Assembly (NCBI GenBank): GCA_963726715.1
Contig: CAVSDF010000008.1
Span: 186,001-250,000 of the forward strand
Reading direction: 5' to 3'
DNA from: CAVSDF01 sp963726715
GTDB lineage: Bacteria > Bacteroidota > Rhodothermia > Rhodothermales > BA12
DNA: 64,000 bases
Below the pieces are notes generated by a model. That model did not search any database. It had not been told where the DNA came from and saw only the letters and a list, made by a program, of their open reading frames with translations. Position numbers and translations under genes: made by a program. Positions 1-8,846 of this stretch are shown here, in pieces (position 1 is the stretch's first letter; each line of letters opens with the position of its first letter).

Positions 1-1203
1 GTTGCCCGAGCGAGCATCGTCGTGGAGGACGACGCCACCGCGCGTCTGCAAGCTGCCCTCGACCGGGCGGCGGCGGCGCGGACGGTCCTCCGCATCCCGG
101 CAGGCACGCACAACGTCACCTCGCTCGTCTGGCGCGCGGGCCTGCGCGGCATTGCCGGACCCGGTCGTCTGCGCGGCATCGCAGACCCGGCCCGGCTTAC
201 CGAGGCAATTGTCTACTCGCTCTCGGGCAACGGGCCGATCTCGGATGCCGCGATCACGGTCGACATCGACATCAACCACAGCGCCAAGTGGGCCGTCTTC
301 GCGTGGGACGGCCTCGTCCGCACCCGCATCTCCGGACGCCACACGAACGCGGGCCTCATGGCCACTTTCTCCATCGTGCGCGCGGATGCGCAGGCGAACA
401 CGTTCCGCATCGCCGGAGACCAGACGGGCGGCTACTTCGTCTCCTACACTGAGCACCTCTTCCGCGTCGACGGCGCCGGGGCCAACAGCGGAATCTACCG
501 CGTCCTCTCGGCGGCGTACGACGCTTCTGCCCGTGAGACCGTCGTGTCTGTGGACGTGCGGCGGCGCCCGGTTGCTGCGTCCGGGCGAGGTGGGACGATC
601 CGCGCGGGCACGTTCATCACGACCGGTTCGGTGTGCGCGCTCGGGGCCTCGCACGGCAACGTCATCGAGGATCTCACCGTCGAGATGGCGCCCGACGAGC
701 CGTTTCACTTCTTCATCGCCGCCTTCGGCATTGCCCTGATCGGGCACGAGGACGGGCGGCGCGCGACTGGCAACATCGTCCGCCGAAACACGGTGAGAGG
801 CGGCGTGCGCGGCGTCCACCTGCAGTACGCCGACCGCAACACCATCGAGGGCAACACGGTCTCGGCGAGCACGGCCCGAAACGTCGGCCTCGGGCCGGAC
901 GCAGACGACAACCGCATTACCGGAAACGTGCTGCTGGAGTCGGGCTCTTCGTGCGTCATCCTCGGGCACGGATCGGACCGCAATGTCGTGCGAAACAACC
1001 GCTGCGAGTCGCACGCGGTGCTTCCCGTCAACGATGGTGGGGCCTTCATGGCCACCGAAGACGCGCGCGGCAACACGATCGAGCGCAACACGGTGCGCGG
1101 CAACTGGCGCTACGGCATCTTCCTCGGGCGCGGCTCGCGCGATGCGAGGGTGCGGGAGAACGATATCGTCGGGTCGCCTCCGCTCGTCATCCGCGACCGG
1201 TGA
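1..1203 (+). CDS. right-handed beta-helix repeat protein (5' partial)
   Basis: The frame is open from base 1, so the true start lies upstream; a GTG at 22 is only a possible internal start. The last ~180 residues hold regular 22-24 residue repeats with Asn ladders (patterns like N-TV-GG and NRITGNV), typical of right-handed parallel beta-helix or pectate-lyase-like folds. Such proteins in polysaccharide clusters are often glycan lyases, hydrolases or epimerases, or phage-type surface proteins. No catalytic residues could be assigned. It lies 173 bp upstream of a dTDP-sugar gene on the same strand, which suggests it belongs to the exopolysaccharide locus. Fold call is fairly sure; function is unknown. 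Confidence 0.7.
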   Translation, partial: VARASIVVEDDATARLQAALDRAAAARTVLRIPAGTHNVTSLVWRAGLRGIAGPGRLRGIADPARLTEAIVYSLSGNGPISDAAITVDIDINHSAKWAVFAWDGLVRTRISGRHTNAGLMATFSIVRADAQANTFRIAGDQTGGYFVSYTEHLFRVDGAGANSGIYRVLSAAYDASARETVVSVDVRRRPVAASGRGGTIRAGTFITTGSVCALGASHGNVIEDLTVEMAPDEPFHFFIAAFGIALIGHEDGRRATGNIVRRNTVRGGVRGVHLQYADRNTIEGNTVSASTARNVGLGPDADDNRITGNVLLESGSSCVILGHGSDRNVVRNNRCESHAVLPVNDGGAFMATEDARGNTIERNTVRGNWRYGIFLGRGSRDARVRENDIVGSPPLVIRDR

Positions 1204-1376
1204 GACGCGGGGCGGTGGAGTCGCCGTGCACGTCGGGGTCGTGCCCCGTGCGTGTGGGCGCCCAGGCTTGGGATCGGATGGGGAATCCACAAACGAGCGG
1301 ACGGAGACGCTTCGCCCGGGCGGTAAACTATCAGCTCCCCATGCGCAGCCTGCAGGGCCCGTTTCGCCACGTAACG

Positions 1377-2264
1377 ATGAGCGCCCCGACTGACATGACC
1401 GCCACTTCCGCCCCCCGCATCCTGCTCCTCGGCGCGCTCGGGCAGGTCGGAATGTGCCTGCGCCCGCTCCTCGCCGCCCGTGGCCAGGTGACGGCCATCG
1501 ACCGCGACGACCTCGACATCGCCGATGCTGACGCCCTCCGCGCGTTCGTTCGCGCGCTCGATCCGTCGCTCATCGTCAACGCGGCCGCCTACACCGCCGT
1601 CGACCGCGCCGAGACCGAGCCGGATGCTGCGCGCGCCATCAACGCCACCGCACCCGCCATCCTCGCCGAGGAAGCGGCCCGCAGCGGCGCCCGGCTCGTC
1701 CACTACTCGACCGACTACGTGTACGACGGAACGGCCGCGCGCCCGTACGTCGAGACCGACGCGACTGCGCCGCTCAGCGTCTACGGGCGCACCAAGCTCG
1801 ACGGCGACGAGGCGATCCTCGGCAGCGGAGCGGCAGCCGTGATCCTGCGGACGAGCTGGGTCTACGGTCCGCACGGCCACAACTTCCTGCGCACGATGCT
1901 GCGCCTGGCAGGCGAGGGCACGACGCACCTGCGCGTCGTCGCCGACCAGCGCGGCACGCCGACCCTTGCCTCCGACCTCGCCGCCGCCACCGACGCGATC
2001 CTCGGCCAGTGGACCGCGGGCGACGGGCGCGAGGGCGTCTACCACGCCACGAACGAGGGCGAGACGACGTGGCACGGCTTCGCCGCCGCCATCTTCGCCG
2101 ACGCGGGCCTGTCCGTCACGGTCGAACCGATTCCCACCGCGGCCTACCCGACCCCCGCGCCGCGCCCGGCCTACGGCGTGCTCTCCAAGGCGAAGCTCGC
2201 CGCTGCCTTCGGCATCGTCCTGCCCGAGTGGCGCGATGCTCTCGCCACGTGCCTGCCCGCATGA
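1377..2264 (+). CDS. rfbD: dTDP-4-dehydrorhamnose reductase
   Basis: Short-chain dehydrogenase/reductase of 295 residues catalysing the last step of dTDP-L-rhamnose synthesis (NADPH reduction of dTDP-4-keto-L-rhamnose). The N-terminal nucleotide-binding loop reads GALGQVG (residues ~17-23). The catalytic YxxxK is in VYGRTK (Tyr ~137), preceded by STDYVYDG, and the sequence NAAAYTAVD is characteristic of RfbD/RmlD. Length matches the family. Start chosen at the first in-frame ATG beyond the intergenic region; ATG 1395 is an alternative. The stop overlaps the next start (ATGA), so it is coupled to the flippase. RfbA, RfbB and RfbC are not in the window and must lie elsewhere. Confidence 0.93.
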   Translation: MSAPTDMTATSAPRILLLGALGQVGMCLRPLLAARGQVTAIDRDDLDIADADALRAFVRALDPSLIVNAAAYTAVDRAETEPDAARAINATAPAILAEEAARSGARLVHYSTDYVYDGTAARPYVETDATAPLSVYGRTKLDGDEAILGSGAAAVILRTSWVYGPHGHNFLRTMLRLAGEGTTHLRVVADQRGTPTLASDLAAATDAILGQWTAGDGREGVYHATNEGETTWHGFAAAIFADAGLSVTVEPIPTAAYPTPAPRPAYGVLSKAKLAAAFGIVLPEWRDALATCLPA

Positions 2265-3598
2265 TCCGCGCCGCCTACACCCGCCTGACGAGCCGCCTCT
2301 GGGGCACCTCGCTCGTCTACCTCGCCAGCCGCATCGTGCCGGCGGCGCTCGGGCTCGTGTCCGTCAAGGTCTTCTACACCCTCCTCGGTGAGGCCGAATA
2401 CGGGCGCTACGCCGTCGTGGTGGCCCTCGCGCTCCTCGTCGGCAACGTCGCGAGTACATGGCTCGGGCAGGCGACGCTGCGCTACCGGAGCGCGCACACC
2501 GACCCAGACGCGCACCGCGCCTTCTCCAACGCTCTGCACGCGGGCACGTGGGCATCGACGGCGGCGGCGGTCGTGGTGCTGGGCGGGCTGCTGCTCTGGC
2601 GCGGGACAAGCGCGGTGGGCATCGCCGGGGCGCTCCTCGCCGCTGTCACGCTCCTCCACTTCTCGGTCGTGTACGGCGAGATGCAGGCGTCGCTGCGGCC
2701 CGGGCGCATCTTCGTCGCCGAAGCCCTTCGCGGCGTGCTGACGCTCGCCGTGCCCGTCACCTTCATCGCGTTCGGCGTGCGGCACTTCGCGACACTCCTC
2801 GTCGGCATCGGCGTCGGCAATGCGGTCGGGGCGTGGTGGATGGGTGGACGGCTGCACGTCGCGCGGATCGCCTCGGGATGGCAGCAGCGCCCGCTTCTTG
2901 CGCAGTTCTGGCGCTACGGGGCGCCTCTGACCGTGTGGATGGGGCTCTCGATGCTGCTCAACCTCTCCGACCGGTTCGTGATCGAGTGGGCACTCGGACA
3001 GGGGCAGGTGGGCACGTATGCGGCGCTCTACGACGTCGTCTACAAATCGACGAACCTGCTGCTTACGCCTGTTCTGCTCGCCGCGCACCCAGTCATCATG
3101 AGCGCCTGGAACCGGGGCGGAGAGGATGAAGCGACACGTCTCGTGCGTCGTACGGAAGTGTTTACGGTCCTCGCAGCTCTTCCCGTCCTTACGGCGTGGT
3201 TCGTGGGCTCTGGCTTCGTGAGCCGCGTGATCTTGGGTGCCTCGTCGACGCCAGAGACGATCCGCCTCGTCCTCCCCATCTCCATCGGCGCCATCGTGTG
3301 GGCACTTGCGATGGTGACCCACAAACAACTCGAAATGCGCAACCGAACGTGGGTGATGTGCGCTATGGCTACCGCCGCTCTGGTCACCCAAGTGGCGATC
3401 AACCTCACCCTGTTGCCCGCTCATGGACTCGTCGTGGCTCCGTATGCGATGATCGCCTCTGCGACCCTGTATTTCGCCCTTGTCATGGCCACGCGCAGAC
3501 GTCCAGCTTCCACTTCGTCCCCTGAAGCGTCGCTAGGTGTTCAATTTGTGCCTGACGAAGGCAGGGCTGAGAAGCCGACGTCCGAAGTTCTCGTGTAA
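2261..3598 (+). CDS. Wzx-type polysaccharide flippase
   Basis: Integral membrane protein of 445 residues with about 12 hydrophobic segments from residue ~15 to ~420, in the MATE/MOP superfamily (polysaccharide biosynthesis protein). The N-terminus (LVYLASRIVPAALGLVSV then a GEAEYGRYA motif) is typical of Wzx/RfbX proteins, which flip undecaprenyl-pyrophosphate-linked repeat units across the inner membrane. It starts inside the stop codon of rfbD (ATGA overlap). The hydrophilic tail (~25 residues) is unremarkable. The following gene is a Wzy-like polymerase, the usual partner. Substrate specificity cannot be read from sequence. Confidence 0.88.
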   Translation: MIRAAYTRLTSRLWGTSLVYLASRIVPAALGLVSVKVFYTLLGEAEYGRYAVVVALALLVGNVASTWLGQATLRYRSAHTDPDAHRAFSNALHAGTWASTAAAVVVLGGLLLWRGTSAVGIAGALLAAVTLLHFSVVYGEMQASLRPGRIFVAEALRGVLTLAVPVTFIAFGVRHFATLLVGIGVGNAVGAWWMGGRLHVARIASGWQQRPLLAQFWRYGAPLTVWMGLSMLLNLSDRFVIEWALGQGQVGTYAALYDVVYKSTNLLLTPVLLAAHPVIMSAWNRGGEDEATRLVRRTEVFTVLAALPVLTAWFVGSGFVSRVILGASSTPETIRLVLPISIGAIVWALAMVTHKQLEMRNRTWVMCAMATAALVTQVAINLTLLPAHGLVVAPYAMIASATLYFALVMATRRRPASTSSPEASLGVQFVPDEGRAEKPTSEVLV

Positions 3599-3603
3599 GC
3601 CCC

Positions 3604-4863
3604 ATGGTCTATGCCCTCGCCCTCCTGCTCGTGGTCGTCGCCGCCGTGAACTACGTGCGCTACCGAGACCCCCTGTACCCTGCGTTTCTGCACGCCGCGC
3701 TGTGGGCTGTGCTTTGCGGAGTGCTCGCTGTCTACGAGGAGGAGTTCTGGAGACTTCGCCCGCTCACGCTCCTGACGTTCGGCACGGGCGTGCTGTGCTT
3801 CTCACTCGGGTGTTATCTCAGCACCTATAGTGTAAAACCGCTCGGGGGAGCCAAGCGGAGCCTCGTCGATCTCCCGTCTCGCCGCGTCGCGTGGGGCGTG
3901 CTGGGGTTGGCCGCGCTGATCCTGCCCTTCTTCGTGCAGCGCGTCTTTGCCATCGCGGCGAGCGGGCCAACGCAGTCGTTCTACATCAACGTTCGCTGGA
4001 TGATCAGTTTCGGGGGAGCGACCCTCGGCCCGGCCGCGTACGGCGCAGTGGTCAGTTTCACGGCGGTATTCCTCACGCTCGTCCGCATCCTGCGGCCAAA
4101 TCGCACCTGGACTGATATCGCCGCCTTGGTCACTGCGGTTTCGGTGGCTATGGGCTTCGCGATTCTGCAGACCGGGCGCACATCGCTTTTTATGCTCCTG
4201 TTCGTGCTTTTCGTGCCTCCGGTGGTGCTGCGGTACGTTCGCCCGGGCCGCGCGGCCGCCCTTCTGATCGGCATCATGGTGATCTTTTTCGGGCTTCTCG
4301 GCGTGGTTATTCGCAGCACGACAGCCTCGGGCTCCCTCATGCAGACAGTATCAGACGCGGCAGTCTCACTGCGTCATTATTTCGTCGGGGGGGCTTACGC
4401 CTTTGACACTCTCCTTGCCCACCCATCCCCGCTCGAACTTGGGGCCAACACGGGCAGGTTTTTCTTCGCGATTGCCGATGCGATCGGTTATCATGTTGAT
4501 GTGAAGCCACTTGTCCAGGAGTTCAGCTACCCATTTGCAACAAATGTATACACATTTTATCAGCCATATTTTTTAGACTTTGACCTGGTCTTTGCTATCA
4601 TGATGCAATTTGTTTTTGGAATCATGCACGGATCTGTCTACAGATGGGTGAGCCGGCAGGGAACTCAGACATGGCACCTGTTTGTTTTCTCGATCCTGGC
4701 CTATCCTCTATTCATGCAGTTCTTTCAGGATCAATATGCCAACCTTCTCTCAACGTGGATCCAGCTGGCGCTGGTCGGGGGCGTCGCCTTCGGGGGAGCA
4801 CCCCTGTCTCGCTGGGTACTGAGCAATCGGCGCGTCCACACCATTTCCCCGACATCGCGATGA
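3604..4863 (+). CDS. Wzy-like oligosaccharide repeat unit polymerase
   Basis: Protein of 419 residues made almost entirely of hydrophobic segments (at least ten). A larger loop after residue ~290 carries the pattern YPFATNVYTFYQPYF, as in the oligosaccharide-repeat-unit-polymerase family. It is predicted to join flipped repeat units in the periplasm together with Wzx and a chain-length regulator. It starts 6 bp after wzx and its stop overlaps the next ATG (ATGA). Codon use and base composition change inside the gene: 4480-4640 is markedly AT-richer than its neighbours, a common sign of lateral transfer in wzy genes. No Wzz homologue was seen in the window. Confidence 0.8.
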   Translation: MVYALALLLVVVAAVNYVRYRDPLYPAFLHAALWAVLCGVLAVYEEEFWRLRPLTLLTFGTGVLCFSLGCYLSTYSVKPLGGAKRSLVDLPSRRVAWGVLGLAALILPFFVQRVFAIAASGPTQSFYINVRWMISFGGATLGPAAYGAVVSFTAVFLTLVRILRPNRTWTDIAALVTAVSVAMGFAILQTGRTSLFMLLFVLFVPPVVLRYVRPGRAAALLIGIMVIFFGLLGVVIRSTTASGSLMQTVSDAAVSLRHYFVGGAYAFDTLLAHPSPLELGANTGRFFFAIADAIGYHVDVKPLVQEFSYPFATNVYTFYQPYFLDFDLVFAIMMQFVFGIMHGSVYRWVSRQGTQTWHLFVFSILAYPLFMQFFQDQYANLLSTWIQLALVGGVAFGGAPLSRWVLSNRRVHTISPTSR

Positions 4864-5806
4864 TGACTCTTGACATTGTGGTCGTCAACTGGAATGCAGG
4901 AGACCAGCTGCGCGAGTGCCTCGCCTCGATTCCGCAGGCGGTGCGCGGCATAGCGCTCGACCGCGTCGTCGTCGTTGACAACGCTTCGACAGACGGATCG
5001 GTGGACCTCCTCGATGGTCTCGAGCTGCCGCTCACGGTTCTCCGCAACCGCGTGAACGGGGGCTTTGCCGCTGCCTGCAACCAGGGCGCCGCCGGAAGTG
5101 TCGCTGATTACGTGCTCTTCCTGAATCCCGACACACGCCTCCTTGCCGACTCGCTGCGCGTGCCAGCAGCGTTCATGGGCGACCCGGCCCACGCAGGCGT
5201 TGGCATCTGTGGAATCCAGCTCGTCGATGATGCGGGGGATGTCTCGCGCACGTCGGTTCGCTTTCCGACTGCCTACCAAATGATGGGCCGAAGCGTGGGG
5301 TTCGACCGCCTGCTTCCTGAACGCTTTCCAGGCCACTTCATGACCGATGGGATCACCGGGACACGCGGCCCGTCGACCAGGTGATCGGGGCGTTCCTGTG
5401 GATCCGCCGGGCGCTCTTCGAGCGCCTCGAGGGGTTCGACGAGCGCTTCTTCGTCTACTACGAGGAGCTCGACCTCTCGCTACGCGCCCGGGCCGCAGGC
5501 TTCGAGACGTATTTCCTCGCCGATGCGCAGGCCTATCACCGCGGCGGCGGGGTATCGGAACAGGCGAAGGCCGCGCGTCTGTTCTACAGTCTTCGCAGCC
5601 GCATCCTCTACGGATTCAAACATTTCCCTCGGTCCACGGCGCGGGCGCTTGCTGTTGTGACGCTCGTGGTTGAGCCGCTCACGCGTCTTGCGCTCCTTGG
5701 CATGCGCCGCGACCGCGCCGGCATGGCCGAGACGCTTTCCGGGTTCCGCCGTTTGTGGGCACAGGGCCGGAGTCTGCTGGCCGGGCGCGTGGTCACGGGC
5801 GCATGA
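4860..5806 (+). CDS. glycosyltransferase family 2 (frameshifted)
   Basis: GT-A glycosyltransferase of about 315 residues, similar to rhamnosyltransferase-type GT2 enzymes. It begins MTLDIVVVNWNAG, followed by VDNASTDGS, GGFAAACNQG and a DxD-like LFLNPDTR. Residues 1-160 are in the first frame, which ends at 5384. The rest (GAFLWIRRALFE, FFVYYEELDLSLR, YHRGG) is in another frame ending at 5806. Losing one base near 5348 explains the break: restoring it gives TDWDHRDTRPVDQVIG, the conserved acceptor-side motif. It is either a sequencing indel or a recent pseudogene. It starts in an ATGA overlap with the polymerase, and ATG 4863 is an equivalent start. Confidence 0.82.
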
Positions 5807-5825
5807 CTTTCCTTCTCTCACGACG

Positions 5826-6704
5826 ATGATCTCGAAGATTCGAAACCTCTTGGCACAGGGCGGTGCCTCTGCCGTTGCCGGTGCTGTGCTCAGACGGGTG
5901 CTCCGTTCTCGCGCACCGGCATTTGATGCCACATCCGAGCACTTTGTCGGCCTCCGGGGGGTGGAAATCGGTGGTCCAAGCGCTCTGTTCGCTCGAGGGG
6001 GGCTCTTCCCTGTATACCCATTGCTTGCTGGCCTCGACAACGTCAACTTCAGCAGTTCGACCGTCTGGGAGGGCGACGCGGGGCAGGGAGCGCCCTTCGT
6101 GTTCGATGCGCACAAGGCGCCGGGGCAGCAGTTTCTGAGCGAGGCGAGCAGCCTGGGGGGCATCACCGATGCATCCTACGACGTTCTCTTCGCCTCCCAT
6201 GTCATCGAGCACCTCGCCAATCCTCTCGCGGCGATGGCCGAGTGGGCACGGGTCGTTCGCCCGGGCGGCCTTGTCGTGCTCGTCGTACCCCACCGCGATG
6301 GCACGTTCGACCACCGTCGGCCTGTGACGCCGCTTGCGCATCTCGAAGACGATCTGCGCGCGGGCACGGCAGAGGACGACCTGACGCACCTGGCTGAGGT
6401 TCTCGCGCTTCACGACCGGCAGCGCGATCCTGGTGCGGGCACCGCTGAGGCATTCACCGCCCGAAGCCAGCAGAATTTCCAGTATCGCTGTCTGCATCAT
6501 CACGTCTTCGACACGCGCGCCGTCGCCCGGCTCGCGGCCCGCGCCGGATGGGAGATCCTCGCGCTCTCTCCGGTCCGCCCGTATCACATCTTCCTCGTCG
6601 CGCGCGTCTCGCCCGGTGGGCATGTCGGCAACGGCGGCTTTTTGGACGACGCGTCTGTACGTCTGAGCAAGAGTCCGTTCCCCTCCGATCATGCCCCTGT
6701 CTGA
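5826..6704 (+). CDS. class I SAM-dependent methyltransferase
   Basis: Protein of 292 residues related to Methyltransf_11-type enzymes found in polysaccharide clusters. The glycine-rich SAM motif is weak (GLRGVEIGGPSA, residues ~42-53). The post-motif VLFASHVIEHL (~120) and the motif ARVVRPGGLVVLVVPH (~145) are clear. It could O-methylate a sugar or modify a glycan terminus, but the acceptor is unknown. It starts 20 bp after the glycosyltransferase and ends 14 bp inside the next gene if that gene begins at 6691. A histidine-rich stretch (CLHHHVFD) near residue 222 is unusual but intact. Confidence 0.83.
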   Translation: MISKIRNLLAQGGASAVAGAVLRRVLRSRAPAFDATSEHFVGLRGVEIGGPSALFARGGLFPVYPLLAGLDNVNFSSSTVWEGDAGQGAPFVFDAHKAPGQQFLSEASSLGGITDASYDVLFASHVIEHLANPLAAMAEWARVVRPGGLVVLVVPHRDGTFDHRRPVTPLAHLEDDLRAGTAEDDLTHLAEVLALHDRQRDPGAGTAEAFTARSQQNFQYRCLHHHVFDTRAVARLAARAGWEILALSPVRPYHIFLVARVSPGGHVGNGGFLDDASVRLSKSPFPSDHAPV

Positions 6705-7785
6705 TCGTCGAGGCATGAGGCCGCCGCGTCTGGTCATGCTCACACGGTACGCCGCGCTGGGCGCAAGCAGCCGCGTCCGGGCCTACCAGTTCGTGCCCGC
6801 GCTCGCCGCCGCTGGCTTCGATGTGCGCGTGGCGCCGCTGCTGCCCGATGCCTACCTGCACCGTCTGTACGCGGGCGAGGCGCCCCCCAAGCCGATGCTC
6901 GCGCGCGCGTACGCCCGGCGCGTGGGCCAGGTGCTCGCCGCGCGCCGCGCCGACGTGGTATGGATCGAGAAAGAACTGATGCCGTGGGCGCCCGCGTGGC
7001 TCGAGTCCGGCCTGCTCGCGGGCGTACCGTACGCGATCGACTACGACGACGCGACGTTCCACACCTACGACGAACACCCGAAGGCGCTGGTGCGACGTTT
7101 CCTGGGTGGCAAAATCGACCGCCTGATGCGCGAGGCGGCGCTCGTGATCGCCGGCAATGCCTATCTCGCCGAGCGCGCCGAGCGCGCCGGTGCACGGCGC
7201 GTCGAGATCCTCCCGAGTGTGATCGACCTCGCGCGGTACGAGACGGCTCCGCCGCGCACGCCGGGCGCTCCTTTTACGGTTGGGTGGATCGGGTCAGCGG
7301 GCTCCGACCGCGTCCTCGACGCCATCGCGCCGGTCCTGCGCGACCTCACGGTTTCGGGTAAGATTCGCCTGCGCCTCATCGGCTCGGACGGGCGGCACCT
7401 CGACGGCGTCCGCTTCGAGAGCCGCCCGTGGAGCGAGGAGACCGAAGTCGAGGAGATGCACGACTTCGACGTCGGCATCATGCCGCTGCCCGACGAGCCG
7501 TGGATGTACGGCAAGTGCGGCTACAAACTCATCCAGTACATGGGCTGTGGGATTCCCGTTGTCGCCACACCGTTCGGGGTGAACGCGGAGATTGCGGGAC
7601 ACGGGACGTGTGGAATCCTGGCCACGACACCCGAGCAGTGGGGCGCCGCCCTCTCGACCCTCGCCGCAGACCCGGCGATGCGTGAAGCGATGGGAGATCG
7701 TGGGCGAGCGCGCGTAGAGGGTTACTATAGCCTGGACGTCGCAGCCCCCCGTCTCGTCGCCTTCCTGCGTTCATTGCTGCCTTGA
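6691..7785 (+). CDS. glycosyltransferase family 4 (GT-B fold)
   Basis: Protein of 364 residues with GT-B architecture. The N-terminal half has a LTRYAALGASSRVRAY opening. The C-terminal donor domain has VGWIGSAGSDRVLDAI and the motif FDVGIMPLPDEPWMYGKCGYK (part shown), followed by GCGIPVVATPFG. That pattern is typical of GT4/GT1 enzymes that recognise nucleotide sugars in surface-glycan loci. The first ATG overlaps the methyltransferase by 14 bp; ATG 6715 (MRPPRL) removes the overlap and may be the true start. Donor and acceptor sugars are unknown. Confidence 0.85.
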   Translation: MPLSDRRGMRPPRLVMLTRYAALGASSRVRAYQFVPALAAAGFDVRVAPLLPDAYLHRLYAGEAPPKPMLARAYARRVGQVLAARRADVVWIEKELMPWAPAWLESGLLAGVPYAIDYDDATFHTYDEHPKALVRRFLGGKIDRLMREAALVIAGNAYLAERAERAGARRVEILPSVIDLARYETAPPRTPGAPFTVGWIGSAGSDRVLDAIAPVLRDLTVSGKIRLRLIGSDGRHLDGVRFESRPWSEETEVEEMHDFDVGIMPLPDEPWMYGKCGYKLIQYMGCGIPVVATPFGVNAEIAGHGTCGILATTPEQWGAALSTLAADPAMREAMGDRGRARVEGYYSLDVAAPRLVAFLRSLLP

Positions 7786-7798
7786 GTTGCCGCCGCCG

Positions 7799-8794
7799 AT
7801 GCCGTCTCGCTTGACTCCCCGCGACGGCGCCTTCGTCGTCTCGCTCGATGTCGAACTTATCTGGGGCGTGCGCGATGTCTTCCCGGTGGGCGGTGGTGCG
7901 TACGCGGCGCATCTCCGGGGCGCGCGCGAGGCCGTGCCCGCGATGCTCGACTTGTTCGCGCGCTACGGCATCCGCGCGACATGGGCGATCACGGGCTTTC
8001 TGTTCGCCCGCGACTGCGCCGAGCGCGGCCGCTTCGACCCCGCCCTGCGCCCGGCCTACGCCGACGCCCGGCTCGACCCGTACGTCGAGGCGATCGGCGA
8101 TGGCGAGGCGGACGATCCGCTGCGCTTCGCGCCCTCGCTCGTCGACCGAATCGCCGCGGCGCCGGAGCACGAAATCGCGACGCACACCTACTCGCATTAC
8201 TACGCCCTCGAAGACGGGCAGACGCGCGAGACCTTCGCCGCCGACATGGCGGCCGCGTGCGCCATCGCCGCCGTGCAGGGCCACACGCTCCGCTCGATCG
8301 TCCTGCCGCGCAACCAGATCAACCCGGCCTACGCCGACGTGCTGCGCGAAGCAGGCATCGTGGCCTACCGAGGCAACCCGCCCGCGTGGATGTACCGCGC
8401 CGAGCCGTACCGCGCCGAGACGCTCGTCAAACGCGCCGCCCGCCTCGCCGACGCTCACCTGCCGCTCACCGGCGACTTGACGCAGGGCTGGGACGAGGTG
8501 ATGCAGCCCGGTGGCCTCGCCGACGTGCGCGGCAGCGCGTTCCTGCGTCCCTTTTCCGGCAACGCCCTCCTCGACCGCCTCCACGAGCGCCGCATCGCCG
8601 GAGGCATCGAGCGGGCCGCCCGCGACGGGCGCATCTTCCATCTCTGGTGGCATCCGCACAATTTTGGCGTTCGGATGGGAGACCATCTGACCCGCCTTGA
8701 GCGTCTCTTGCAGCGCGTCGATGCGCTCCGGGCGCGCCACGGCCTGCGCGCGATGACGATGGGCGAGGTCGCCGCCGCCGCCCTCGCCCGCTGA
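7799..8794 (+). CDS. polysaccharide deacetylase family protein (NodB homology)
   Basis: About 331 residues with a NodB-like deacetylase domain. SLDVELIWG (residues ~15-23) supplies the first Asp, the metal-binding pair appears as ATHTYSH, and the later WWHPHNFG matches the C-terminal catalytic His region. These enzymes remove N- or O-acetyl groups from glycans using a divalent metal. No signal peptide is visible, so it probably acts on a lipid-linked precursor in the cytoplasm. ATG 7799 is preferred over TTG 7787 in the same frame. It starts 13 bp after the GT4 gene, and the neighbouring acetyltransferase suggests tuning of acetylation on the glycan. Confidence 0.85.
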   Translation: MPSRLTPRDGAFVVSLDVELIWGVRDVFPVGGGAYAAHLRGAREAVPAMLDLFARYGIRATWAITGFLFARDCAERGRFDPALRPAYADARLDPYVEAIGDGEADDPLRFAPSLVDRIAAAPEHEIATHTYSHYYALEDGQTRETFAADMAAACAIAAVQGHTLRSIVLPRNQINPAYADVLREAGIVAYRGNPPAWMYRAEPYRAETLVKRAARLADAHLPLTGDLTQGWDEVMQPGGLADVRGSAFLRPFSGNALLDRLHERRIAGGIERAARDGRIFHLWWHPHNFGVRMGDHLTRLERLLQRVDALRARHGLRAMTMGEVAAAALAR

Positions 8795-8846
8795 CGTCCT
8801 CTTCGCGGCGTCTCTTGCAGTACCCGGCTTCCTCTCGCGTTCCTCC

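Noticed and set aside
1204..1376. Search for tRNA genes in the gaps between protein genes
   Set aside because: No gap showed the T-loop/acceptor pattern of a tRNA; this was by eye only and a covariance search would be more reliable.
5340..5400. Programmed ribosomal frameshifting to explain the split glycosyltransferase and other split genes
   Set aside because: No slippery heptamer with a following structure is apparent, and the breaks occur in many unrelated genes at random positions, with both insertions and deletions.
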